DNA from: Proteiniphilum sp. UBA1403
Lineage (GTDB): Bacteria > Bacteroidota > Bacteroidia > Bacteroidales > Dysgonomonadaceae
Direction: 5' to 3'
Length of the DNA: 64,000 nucleotides
NCBI GenBank assembly: GCA_002305715.1
Contig: DBQD01000071.1
Coordinates: 37,613-101,612, forward strand
Below the pieces are notes generated by a model. It worked only from the letters and a program-made list of their open reading frames with translations, had not been told where the DNA came from and made no database searches. The translations under genes were made by a program, and so were the position numbers. Positions 56,620 to 64,000 of this stretch are shown in pieces. The first letter of the stretch is position 1. Every line of letters begins with the position of its first letter.

Positions 56620-57849
56620 ATGCCGTCACTACATAAAGGCATTATGATGGACGATACAAACAATATTGGTCACAATAGAGATAGTTTCCTTCAAGATGAG
56701 GATTTTATCAGCTGGAGACTCTTTCAAACGAAAGAATCGGAGGAGTATTGGGCTAAGTTCCGAAAAGAGAACCCACATCTGGAAGAATCCCTTCAAGAAG
56801 CAATTGGCATTTTTGATACGGTAAAAATCAACTATTACAACTTACCCAGTCGCGAGAAGGAAAATATGTATAAGATTATCCTTCACAACATCCGGAATTA
56901 CAAAAAACGTCGTCTCATCACACGTTTTGTCACTGTGGCTGCGGTATCGCTCATCGCCATCTTATCGACCTTCTTCGTGCTGCAGATGAAAAATGCCACT
57001 CATCAAAACAGTCTTATCGAACATGATATGTTTGTTGGACAAACACTTCCCGAGGAGGAGATCTACCTCATAACAGGCAACAAAAAAACAAAGTTGTTAC
57101 AGAACTCACATATCGGACTAACCGAAGATGGCAAAGCCACCATTTCAGACAGTAGCAACACAAAAAAAGAATTACTACTTGCCCGCACCGAGCTTAACAG
57201 ACTGGTTGTGCCCTATGGTAAAAGAACATATATTACACTTGCAGACGGATCAGAGGTATGGTTAAATTCGGGCACCCAACTCGATTTTCCGTCTGAATTC
57301 AATGGAAAGACACGCGAAATTCATGTTGATGGCGAAATTTACATCGACGTGGTCCCCAATGAGAAAATGCCTTTTATCGTACATGCTCAGGAGATGCATA
57401 TACGAGTAATGGGTACCTCATTCAACCTATCTGCATACCGCGACGATGTCAAAAAGACCATTGTATTGGTAGAGGGGAAGGTTACAGTTGAACATGGAGA
57501 GAGAAAACTAGCAGAGCTGTTTCCCAATGAAAAGATTGATGTTTCGGAGAACACTGTTTCGAAAGAGCTGGTCAACACATCGGAATACATCAGTTGGAAA
57601 AAAGGGGTATTGGAATTTAACGAGACACCTATGTCGGAGATACTCAAAAAAGTGGGTCGTTATTACAATGTGCAATTTGAGGGAGCCACAGCCGGCAAAC
57701 TGAACGACCAGACTTTATCGGGTAAGTTGTTTCTGTCGAATAACCTGGACAGCGTAATGACATCGGTATCCATACTTTCCTCTACCATCTATCGAAGAGA
57801 GAACAACAAAATAATATTCGGTGAAAAAAAGCAAGAGCCTATGGAATGA
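56620..57849 (+). CDS. FecR-type anti-sigma factor, long form
   Basis: A 409-residue membrane anti-sigma factor, longer than the other two in this window (325 and 305). N-terminal cytoplasmic part (about 1-105), TM helix (about 108-128, VTVAAVSLIAILSTFFVLQM), a longer spacer (about 130-190), FecR domain (VDGEIYIDVVPNEKMPF, VMGTSFNLSAY) and DUF4974 (about 325-405). Met9 (56644) is an alternative start. It lies 24 bases past the sigma gene and 109 bases before SusC. Confidence 0.93.
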   Translation: MPSLHKGIMMDDTNNIGHNRDSFLQDEDFISWRLFQTKESEEYWAKFRKENPHLEESLQEAIGIFDTVKINYYNLPSREKENMYKIILHNIRNYKKRRLITRFVTVAAVSLIAILSTFFVLQMKNATHQNSLIEHDMFVGQTLPEEEIYLITGNKKTKLLQNSHIGLTEDGKATISDSSNTKKELLLARTELNRLVVPYGKRTYITLADGSEVWLNSGTQLDFPSEFNGKTREIHVDGEIYIDVVPNEKMPFIVHAQEMHIRVMGTSFNLSAYRDDVKKTIVLVEGKVTVEHGERKLAELFPNEKIDVSENTVSKELVNTSEYISWKKGVLEFNETPMSEILKKVGRYYNVQFEGATAGKLNDQTLSGKLFLSNNLDSVMTSVSILSSTIYRRENNKIIFGEKKQEPME

Positions 57850-57869
57850 AACTGTTGATAAAAAAAAGT

Positions 57870-57899
57870 GATCGGACAATGGTGGCACATTATCCGATC
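57870..57899 (+). promoter_or_regulatory. Stem-loop between FecR and the third SusC gene
   Basis: An 11-bp stem with one C-A mismatch (57870-57880 with 57889-57899), loop GGTGGCAC. No T-run follows, so a leader or processing structure is more likely than a terminator. A hairpin sits in the corresponding gap of the second locus. Confidence 0.45.
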
Positions 57900-57958
57900 G
57901 GATGAAAATTAATTTACAAATAATCCTAAATCTCGTAAACTAAATTCAAAACAAATGT

Positions 57959-60900
57959 ATGGAAGAAATTATTAAATCTAAACAATTTGCATTGAAAAAA
58001 TGCAGTCTAAGTTTAAAAATCATGAAGTTATCAGTTCTACTGTTATTCATTGGCATTTTTAGCCTATCTGCCGAAAACGTATATACCCAACAAAAAGAAC
58101 TTTCGCTCGATCTGAAAAACGTGCATATAAGCAAAGCTATCGCTGAGATTGAAAGAACGAGTGATTATGTTTTTCTTATCACAGATGAAGCAAAAAGAGA
58201 GCTCAATAAAAAAACCTCAGTACGAGCAGACAAGGAAAGTATTCAGAATATTCTGGAAACAATCTTGAAAGGCACCAACCTCGGTTATAGCGTGGTGGAG
58301 AGACAGGTCTCTCTCTATAAAAGTGCAAGTTCTAAAGCCAGCGACAGAAATGTTACGGTAATAGAAGAGCCCAAACAACAAAAGAAAGATATTTCCGGTA
58401 AGATTACCGATAAAGAAGGAATACCCATTATTGGTGCCAACGTACTGGAAATAGGCACTTCCAACGGAACGGTGACAGATATGGATGGCAATTTCTCCCT
58501 ACAGGTAGAAGAGAATGCGGTCTTAAAAATTTCCTACATTGGATATCTTTCACAAGAAATTTCAACTTCCGGAAGAAACAACTTCAACATCATATTACAG
58601 GAAGATACTCAGTCGCTCGAAGAACTGGTGGTTATTGGTTACGGCAGCATGACTCGCAAAGATGTAACTAGCTCCATTACAACCGTAAGTGCTGAGAAAT
58701 TAAATGTCGGTGTTTTTTCCGATCCTGCACAGCTCCTTCAAGGGAAGGTACCCGGACTGATCATCACCCAAAGTAGCAACCCCAATGGTACGCCAACAAT
58801 CACCTTGCGTGGTGCCTCAACCTTCCGTGGTGGAGCAGCACAGGAACCCTACTATGTAATTGACGGTATCCCAGGCGTTTCACTTGCCTTGGTATCTCCC
58901 GATGATATCGAAAGCATCGACGTGCTGCGAGATGCTACAGCCACAGCCATCTATGGATCGAAGGCAGCAAATGGTGTGATCATCATCAACACCAAAAAGG
59001 GTCGTGCAGGTCACACCAACATCAACTACAGTGCGTATGTAGCAACAGATGAGATTCTGAAAAGCTGGGATGTGATGGATGGAGAACAGCTGCGCCGCTA
59101 TGCCAGTCAGAACAACATAAACCTGATCAACGATCTGGGAGCAAATACCGACTGGCAAAAAGAAGTACAACGTACCGGCCTGAGTCACAACCACAATGTA
59201 TCGATTAGTGGCGGATCGGACAAAGTTTCCTATAACTCCAGCATCAACTACATGGAACGCCAAGGTGTAATAAAAGGGACCGAGATGGATCGCCTGATTG
59301 GCCGTTCTTTCCTGGAAGCAAAAGCAATGAACGACCGGCTTACACTTTCGTTCAATGTGAATACCAGCATCACCAACCGCAGCAGTGTGCCCTTTGATGT
59401 ACAGGGACAGAGTGTGCTAGATGCCATGAACTACTATTCTCCACTTGTACCAGTTAGAAATGAAGATGGTAAATGGTATGAAAACAGTGGCATATCACAG
59501 AATTACAACCCTGTGGCATTGATACACGAAAACATGTATGATACTGAAAACAAGCAGATTCAAGGTAATGCAAAAGCAACACTCGATATTACGAAAGCGC
59601 TCAAGTTCAACATGAGTCTGGCCTATCAGAATGAACAGTTCATTTTCAGTAACTACAACTCTACCCAGTCGCTTATTGCATTGGGCATGAGTGGAAGAGC
59701 CGATCGTTCTACGGTAAACAACAAGAAAAAGGTACTGGAGAGCTACTTCAACTACGATCGAACATTCAACGAAAGTCACAAGTTGGGTCTGATGGCCGGT
59801 TACTCGTGGGAAGAGAGCAACGACAACGACGGGTTCAAGTTGACAACCTACAACTTCTACGACGATGCCTTGACCTATTACAACTTGGGTATGGGAAACA
59901 AAGTCGACCTCAACGGATTGGGTCTGGGTGATGGTCGCTACATGCTCTCTACCCTTCGGATGATCTCCCTCTATGGGCGCGCCAACTACTCATTCAACAG
60001 CAAGTATATGCTACAGGCAACCATCCGCCGCGATGGCTCCTCCGCATTCGGTAAAAACAACCGATGGGCTACGTTCCCCTCAGCTTCAATGGCTTGGCGC
60101 CTTTCGGAAGAATCCTTCATTAAAGATCTAAACCTGTTCGATGACCTGAAGCTCCGCGTGGGTTACGGTGTAAGCGGTAACTCATTAGGATTTGATGTAT
60201 TTACTGCAACACAGGTTTATGGTGCTACCGGTTGGTTTGAGCATGTAACCCCATCCGGTGAAACAGTGCTTGTGCACACATTGGGACCTACTCGCAATGC
60301 CAATCCCGATTTGAAATGGGAACGCACCGGTATGTTCAATATAGGTATTGATTTCTCCTTCTTCAACAACCGATTAAACGGTACTGTGGAGCTCTACGAC
60401 AAACGCACCAAGGATCTGATTGCCGATTACCAGGTATCTACCACTCGTTATCCCTACAACTGGCTCACTGCCAATGTAGGTGAGGTAAGTAACAAAGGTA
60501 TTGAACTCAGTCTGAATACAATTCCGGTACAAACCGGCAACTTCAGATGGGAGACTTCATTGAATCTTTCGCACAACAAAAACAGAGTAGAGAGACTCTC
60601 AAACGACACCTACTCCGTCGACTATTTCGACCGCGCCAATCTCGATGCTGCAGGGTTCGCACAGGCCACCCAACAACGTGTAATGGAGGGCTTCCCCATT
60701 GGGCAGTTCTATACCTGGCAATGGGCAGGCTATAAACAAGGCGTATCGCACTTCTTTGTGTATGGCGAAAGCAATTTGAAAGACATCTATGGAGATGACT
60801 TTGCATCAAAAGTAAGCAAACAGGCCGACGGACGTTATAAAGATAATCAAACAGGAGAACTGGTTACGACCTCAAAACCACTTTATGACGACCGTACAGC

Positions 60901-61372
60901 AACCGGATCGGCACAACCCAAACTTACGCTGGGTTGGAACAATACATTGACCTACCGTAACTGGAGCGTGACCGGTTTCTTCCAAGGTGTATTCGGCAAC
61001 AAGATCATGAACGGTACCCGTGCCTATTTGAGCAACTATGCCAATGTAGGAAACGGCAAGAATGTGCTGGCTTCCATGTTCGACGACAACCTGGCTACCG
61101 ACTACAACTCACATGCACCCTCCGATCGTTACTTGGAAAGAGGCGATTACCTACGCCTCTCAGCGTTGACACTAGGATACAACTTTGGCACCATTAATGA
61201 ATCGATTAGAGGTCTGCGCCTGTTTGCCACCTTCAATAACCTGTTCACCATTACCGGCTACAAAGGAATTGATCCGGAAATGAGTCTCGGCGGAATGGAA
61301 CCAGGTATTGACAACAGACAAACATATCCACGCACTCGTACCATTATGCTCGGTGTAAATGTTAATTTCTAA
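57959..61372 (+). CDS. SusC/RagA TonB-linked outer-membrane transporter
   Basis: A 1137-residue outer-membrane porin. A signal peptide lies about residues 22-44 (LSVLLLFIGIFSLSAENVYTQ), then STN domain (about 48-118), carboxypeptidase-regulatory domain (about 140-220, SGKITDKEGIPIIGANV), TonB box SLEELVVIGYG, plug (YVIDGIPGVSL, DATATAIYGSKAANGVI) and barrel ending in IMLGVNVNF. Again the STN domain matches the upstream sigma/FecR pair. The SusD gene starts 17 bases past the stop. Confidence 0.95.
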   Translation: MEEIIKSKQFALKKCSLSLKIMKLSVLLLFIGIFSLSAENVYTQQKELSLDLKNVHISKAIAEIERTSDYVFLITDEAKRELNKKTSVRADKESIQNILETILKGTNLGYSVVERQVSLYKSASSKASDRNVTVIEEPKQQKKDISGKITDKEGIPIIGANVLEIGTSNGTVTDMDGNFSLQVEENAVLKISYIGYLSQEISTSGRNNFNIILQEDTQSLEELVVIGYGSMTRKDVTSSITTVSAEKLNVGVFSDPAQLLQGKVPGLIITQSSNPNGTPTITLRGASTFRGGAAQEPYYVIDGIPGVSLALVSPDDIESIDVLRDATATAIYGSKAANGVIIINTKKGRAGHTNINYSAYVATDEILKSWDVMDGEQLRRYASQNNINLINDLGANTDWQKEVQRTGLSHNHNVSISGGSDKVSYNSSINYMERQGVIKGTEMDRLIGRSFLEAKAMNDRLTLSFNVNTSITNRSSVPFDVQGQSVLDAMNYYSPLVPVRNEDGKWYENSGISQNYNPVALIHENMYDTENKQIQGNAKATLDITKALKFNMSLAYQNEQFIFSNYNSTQSLIALGMSGRADRSTVNNKKKVLESYFNYDRTFNESHKLGLMAGYSWEESNDNDGFKLTTYNFYDDALTYYNLGMGNKVDLNGLGLGDGRYMLSTLRMISLYGRANYSFNSKYMLQATIRRDGSSAFGKNNRWATFPSASMAWRLSEESFIKDLNLFDDLKLRVGYGVSGNSLGFDVFTATQVYGATGWFEHVTPSGETVLVHTLGPTRNANPDLKWERTGMFNIGIDFSFFNNRLNGTVELYDKRTKDLIADYQVSTTRYPYNWLTANVGEVSNKGIELSLNTIPVQTGNFRWETSLNLSHNKNRVERLSNDTYSVDYFDRANLDAAGFAQATQQRVMEGFPIGQFYTWQWAGYKQGVSHFFVYGESNLKDIYGDDFASKVSKQADGRYKDNQTGELVTTSKPLYDDRTATGSAQPKLTLGWNNTLTYRNWSVTGFFQGVFGNKIMNGTRAYLSNYANVGNGKNVLASMFDDNLATDYNSHAPSDRYLERGDYLRLSALTLGYNFGTINESIRGLRLFATFNNLFTITGYKGIDPEMSLGGMEPGIDNRQTYPRTRTIMLGVNVNF

Positions 61373-61389
61373 TCTAAAAATTTATCCAT

Positions 61390-62985
61390 ATGAAGATCAA
61401 AAATATAATATATAGACTTCCAATATTGCTGTTAGCACTGATTTCAAGCTGCACCGACTTGGATGTTGACATCAAGTCGCAATACACAACCTTCCCCGAT
61501 TCCGAGATTGCAGCTGAGGCAAAAACGGCTGATGTCTACTTTGCCATGCGAGGCCCCTTGGGTCGCAGTTACCATCATGCTCAAACACTCTCATCTGATG
61601 AGGCAGTGGGACTTTCTCTGAGTGGCGACTATTATGACAACGGCGCTTATGCACATATTGCGCTCCACTCCTGGACACCCGACGATGGTGTGATTGGTTT
61701 CTTTGAAGACTTAACCAGTGGTATCACCAAATGCAACAAGGCAATCATTGAATTGGGAGGCGAAGAATCTCCCGTAACAGCATCTGTACGCGCTGTACGT
61801 GCCTACTATTTGTGGGTTCTAATGGAGAACTATGGCGATGTGCCCATCTTGAACAGGCTTCTTGAAGAGAATGAAGCCATCGATCGTTCTCCCCGTGCCG
61901 AGGTTGCCAAATATATTGAATCGGAGTTGTTGGAGGTACTTGAGCATTTGCCCACCAATGTAGATGCATCTACATATGGTAAACCTACTCGTTATATGGC
62001 GGAAGCACTGCTGGCCAAACTCTACCTTAACTGGGCAGTTTACACATCGGCCGATGTGGCAACCTACACACCCAGCATGAACAACGAAAAGCTGAACGAT
62101 GTAGTGGCCATGTGCGACGCCATCATCACATCGGGTAAATTTGACCTGAGCGATCCCTATCTTCCGAAGTTCTATCCCGAGAATGGTCCCCATATCAAAG
62201 ACTTCATTTATGTGATGCCATTCGATCGTCAGTCGCAGCAGGGTATGACCTATGCACGTTTCTGGACACACCGTTCAGCAAACAATGTATTCTATGGTGT
62301 GGATCTACCCAACAGTGTGGGAGGTAACTTTGCCTACAACCCCGAATTTACGGATAAGTTCTCACTCGAGGGCGACGAACGAAACGAGACCATCCTCAGA
62401 GGTCCACTGTATGTACGCGACCCGTCAACCTACAAAGCAACCACCACTCCTTGGGTTGTAAGCGGACAACATGTGACCCTCACGCGCGAGATCGAATTAT
62501 TGGATTATCCTACCCTCGATGTGGGCAACGACTTGAAAGGACGTTCGCAAGGGTACCGTTCTATCAAGTTTTACATGGATTTGAAGACTACGAAAGATCA
62601 AAGCCGTAATCAGAGCAACGACGTACCCATTTTCCGCTATGCCGATGTGCTGTTGATGAAGGCCGAAGCCATCCTGCGCGGAGCAAACGCCACTTTGGGC
62701 GACACACCCACTTCTCTCATGAACCAGATTCGTTCGTATGTACATGCCCCCCTCATTACAGGTTCACCCACGCTGGACGATCTGCTAGATGAACGTGCCC
62801 GTGAGTTTGTAGATGAGAGCTGGCGCCGCAACGACCTGATCCGTTTTGGCAAGTTTGAAGATGACTGGGGCTTTAAGCATGTAGTCAACCCAAACGCAAA
62901 GACACAGAAGTTCCGTCGTATTTTCCCCATACCAACCTATGTATTGAATACCAATACAAACTGGAGACAAAACAACGGTTATTAA
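61390..62985 (+). CDS. RagB/SusD-family surface glycan-binding lipoprotein
   Basis: A 531-residue surface lipoprotein. The lipobox ends at Cys21 (LLALISSC) and the mature start is TDLDVDIKSQYTTF. SusD-type features include YYLWVLMENYGDVPILNRL, FRYADVLLMKAEAIL, EFVDESWRRNDLIRFGKFE and RRIFPIPTYVLNTNTN near the C terminus. It is cotranscribed with SusC and followed by a terminator before the GH92 gene. The GH92 neighbour suggests that this system handles mannose-containing glycans. Confidence 0.93.
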   Translation: MKIKNIIYRLPILLLALISSCTDLDVDIKSQYTTFPDSEIAAEAKTADVYFAMRGPLGRSYHHAQTLSSDEAVGLSLSGDYYDNGAYAHIALHSWTPDDGVIGFFEDLTSGITKCNKAIIELGGEESPVTASVRAVRAYYLWVLMENYGDVPILNRLLEENEAIDRSPRAEVAKYIESELLEVLEHLPTNVDASTYGKPTRYMAEALLAKLYLNWAVYTSADVATYTPSMNNEKLNDVVAMCDAIITSGKFDLSDPYLPKFYPENGPHIKDFIYVMPFDRQSQQGMTYARFWTHRSANNVFYGVDLPNSVGGNFAYNPEFTDKFSLEGDERNETILRGPLYVRDPSTYKATTTPWVVSGQHVTLTREIELLDYPTLDVGNDLKGRSQGYRSIKFYMDLKTTKDQSRNQSNDVPIFRYADVLLMKAEAILRGANATLGDTPTSLMNQIRSYVHAPLITGSPTLDDLLDERAREFVDESWRRNDLIRFGKFEDDWGFKHVVNPNAKTQKFRRIFPIPTYVLNTNTNWRQNNGY

Positions 62986-63005
62986 AAATAAATAAGTAAA
63001 TTTGG

Positions 63006-63053
63006 TGGCAGTTGAAAGAGGAACAATCGATCCCTTTCGACTGCCATTTTTTT
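63006..63053 (+). terminator. Strong terminator between SusD and GH92 genes
   Basis: A 13-bp arm TGGCAGTTGAAAG pairs with CTTTCGACTGCCA (one G-U), with further short pairing inside, followed by TTTTTTT. It lies about 20 bases past the SusD stop and about 55 bases before the GH92 start. Partial termination here would lower enzyme relative to SusCD expression. Confidence 0.85.
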
Positions 63054-63107
63054 GTACGTACCAGTTTCAAAACTCTTCAACGACAACAAACCAATTTATT
63101 ATACACC

Positions 63108-64000
63108 ATGCAAAAGGTTACTTATTCATTGCTAATCTGCCTGTTAATCACATCCTGCACTGGATTACAACAAGAGAAAAGAATAGGCTATGTCGACACC
63201 CGAGTGGGTACAGCATCTGCCATAACAAAACAAGCCGGCCGCTTTGGTAAGGGTAGCGAAGAACATGCTCAAACTATACCGGCCGTTCTTGAGCCCAATG
63301 GAATGAACTTCTGGACACCCCAAACACGCGATACGGAACTCAAATGTATCTCACCCTACTATTATACAGACTCCCTTTTGCAAGGTTTTCGCAATTCTCA
63401 CTGGATTAGCGGAGGCTGCACTCAAGACTATGGGTCCATGACGCTGATGCCTCTTTTTGAGACCCTCAAAACCGATCCGCAAACGAGAGGGAGCCTCTTC
63501 TCGCACGATCGGGAGATCGCCACCCCATCCTACTACTCGGTATATTTGGAAAGCTACGGCATCGAAGCAGAAATGACAGGTCGATCCCGTTCGGCAATTT
63601 TCCGTTTCACCTACAACAACGAAGGTGAAGCATATCTGGTCGTAAATCCAAACAGCGACGAGGGAGAAGGTTTCATTGAAATAGATACCCTCCGGCAAGA
63701 GATACGCGGTTACAACCCCGTCCACCGAATCTATCAAGGCTGGGGTAAGAGGGCCGGTTACAATGGATATTTTGTTATTTCATATAAAAACAGGGCGAAA
63801 GCATTCGGCACATTTATTGGCGATTCAATCATCCACGGTAGAACTAGCCTGTCTGACCAAAAAGGAATTGGAGCCTATGTCAGTTTCGACATCAAAAAAG
63901 GCGAAGAGCTACTTGTGAAAGCCGCCTCCTCCTTTACCGATATAGAAGGAGCCCGTCGCAACATGGAGAAAGAGATTCCCACTTGGAACTTCACCCGTAC
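63108..64000 (+). CDS. GH92 family glycosidase (alpha-mannosidase type), N-terminal part
   Basis: The open frame runs from ATG at 63108 to the window edge (297 complete codons, truncated). The signal peptide is MQKVTYSLLICLLITSC with a lipobox Cys17, so it is an anchored enzyme. The N-terminal GH92 beta-sandwich is recognisable: YVDTRVGTA, QTIPAVLEPNGMNFWTPQT, GFRNSHWISGGCTQDYGSM, and MTGRSRSAIFRF. GH92 enzymes are calcium-dependent exo-alpha-mannosidases acting on N-glycans and other mannose-containing glycans. The C-terminal catalytic domain lies beyond the window. As the first enzyme after SusCD it is probably part of this locus. Confidence 0.85.
   Translation, partial: MQKVTYSLLICLLITSCTGLQQEKRIGYVDTRVGTASAITKQAGRFGKGSEEHAQTIPAVLEPNGMNFWTPQTRDTELKCISPYYYTDSLLQGFRNSHWISGGCTQDYGSMTLMPLFETLKTDPQTRGSLFSHDREIATPSYYSVYLESYGIEAEMTGRSRSAIFRFTYNNEGEAYLVVNPNSDEGEGFIEIDTLRQEIRGYNPVHRIYQGWGKRAGYNGYFVISYKNRAKAFGTFIGDSIIHGRTSLSDQKGIGAYVSFDIKKGEELLVKAASSFTDIEGARRNMEKEIPTWNFTR

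Overview
The window looks like a chromosomal segment of a Bacteroidales bacterium. The best fit is the Dysgonomonadaceae/Porphyromonadaceae neighbourhood, but this is inferred from gene content and not from a marker search. The supporting evidence is three SusC/SusD outer-membrane pairs each preceded by an ECF sigma factor and a FecR anti-sigma factor, a hybrid two-component regulator, BACON-type lipoprotein modules, DUF349, DUF4230, DUF4974 and DUF2007 proteins, and promoters with TAnnTTTG -7 boxes and few Shine-Dalgarno sequences. I found no rRNA, tRNA, CRISPR array, transposase or phage gene.

Region 1 (1-9 kb, minus strand) is a carbohydrate locus: hybrid two-component sensor/regulator, GH2 glycosidase, GH43 glycosidase and aldose epimerase. 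It has no SusC/D pair. Upstream of the regulator lie decayed remnants, including an internally deleted GH43. Region 2 (9-17.7 kb, minus strand) is mostly housekeeping: DUF349 protein, Der, Era, FabH, ribosomal protein L32, DUF177 protein, an N-acetylhexosamine-kinase-like phosphotransferase and a CBM9-like protein. Region 3 (17.8-22.7 kb) is a two-gene operon of an Oar-like TonB-dependent receptor and a BACON/OB-repeat lipoprotein. Region 4 (22.9-28.3 kb) holds groES-groEL, an S9 peptidase and a short-chain dehydrogenase. Region 5 (28.4-34.8 kb, plus strand) holds a DUF2007 protein, an AI-2E-family transporter, a FecB/BtuF-like binding lipoprotein, a FecCD permease with no ATPase gene beside it, and clpC.

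Region 6 (34.8-44.3 kb, minus strand) is a polysaccharide utilization locus: ECF sigma, FecR, SusC, SusD and a large GH2 enzyme. Its SusC frame is broken by one in-frame TAA at 41451-41453. Region 7 (44.3-48.9 kb) holds pirin, a DsbA/FrnE-like oxidoreductase, a GNAT acetyltransferase and a DUF4230 pair, with relics of an ABC-F ATPase and possibly of an AraC regulator. Region 8 (48.9-55.9 kb, plus strand) is a second sigma/FecR/SusC/SusD set with no enzyme gene. Region 9 (56-64 kb, plus strand) is a third set, followed by the start of a GH92 alpha-mannosidase-type gene that runs off the window.

The dominant theme is glycan capture and degradation under cell-surface signalling. In each sigma/FecR/SusC set the SusC carries an N-terminal STN signalling domain, so transport of the cognate glycan probably releases the paired sigma factor. 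Two regulatory patterns stand out. groES and clpC each have a -24/-12 (sigma-54 type) promoter-like element upstream. Strong hairpins follow every SusD gene, which may limit read-through into downstream enzyme genes.
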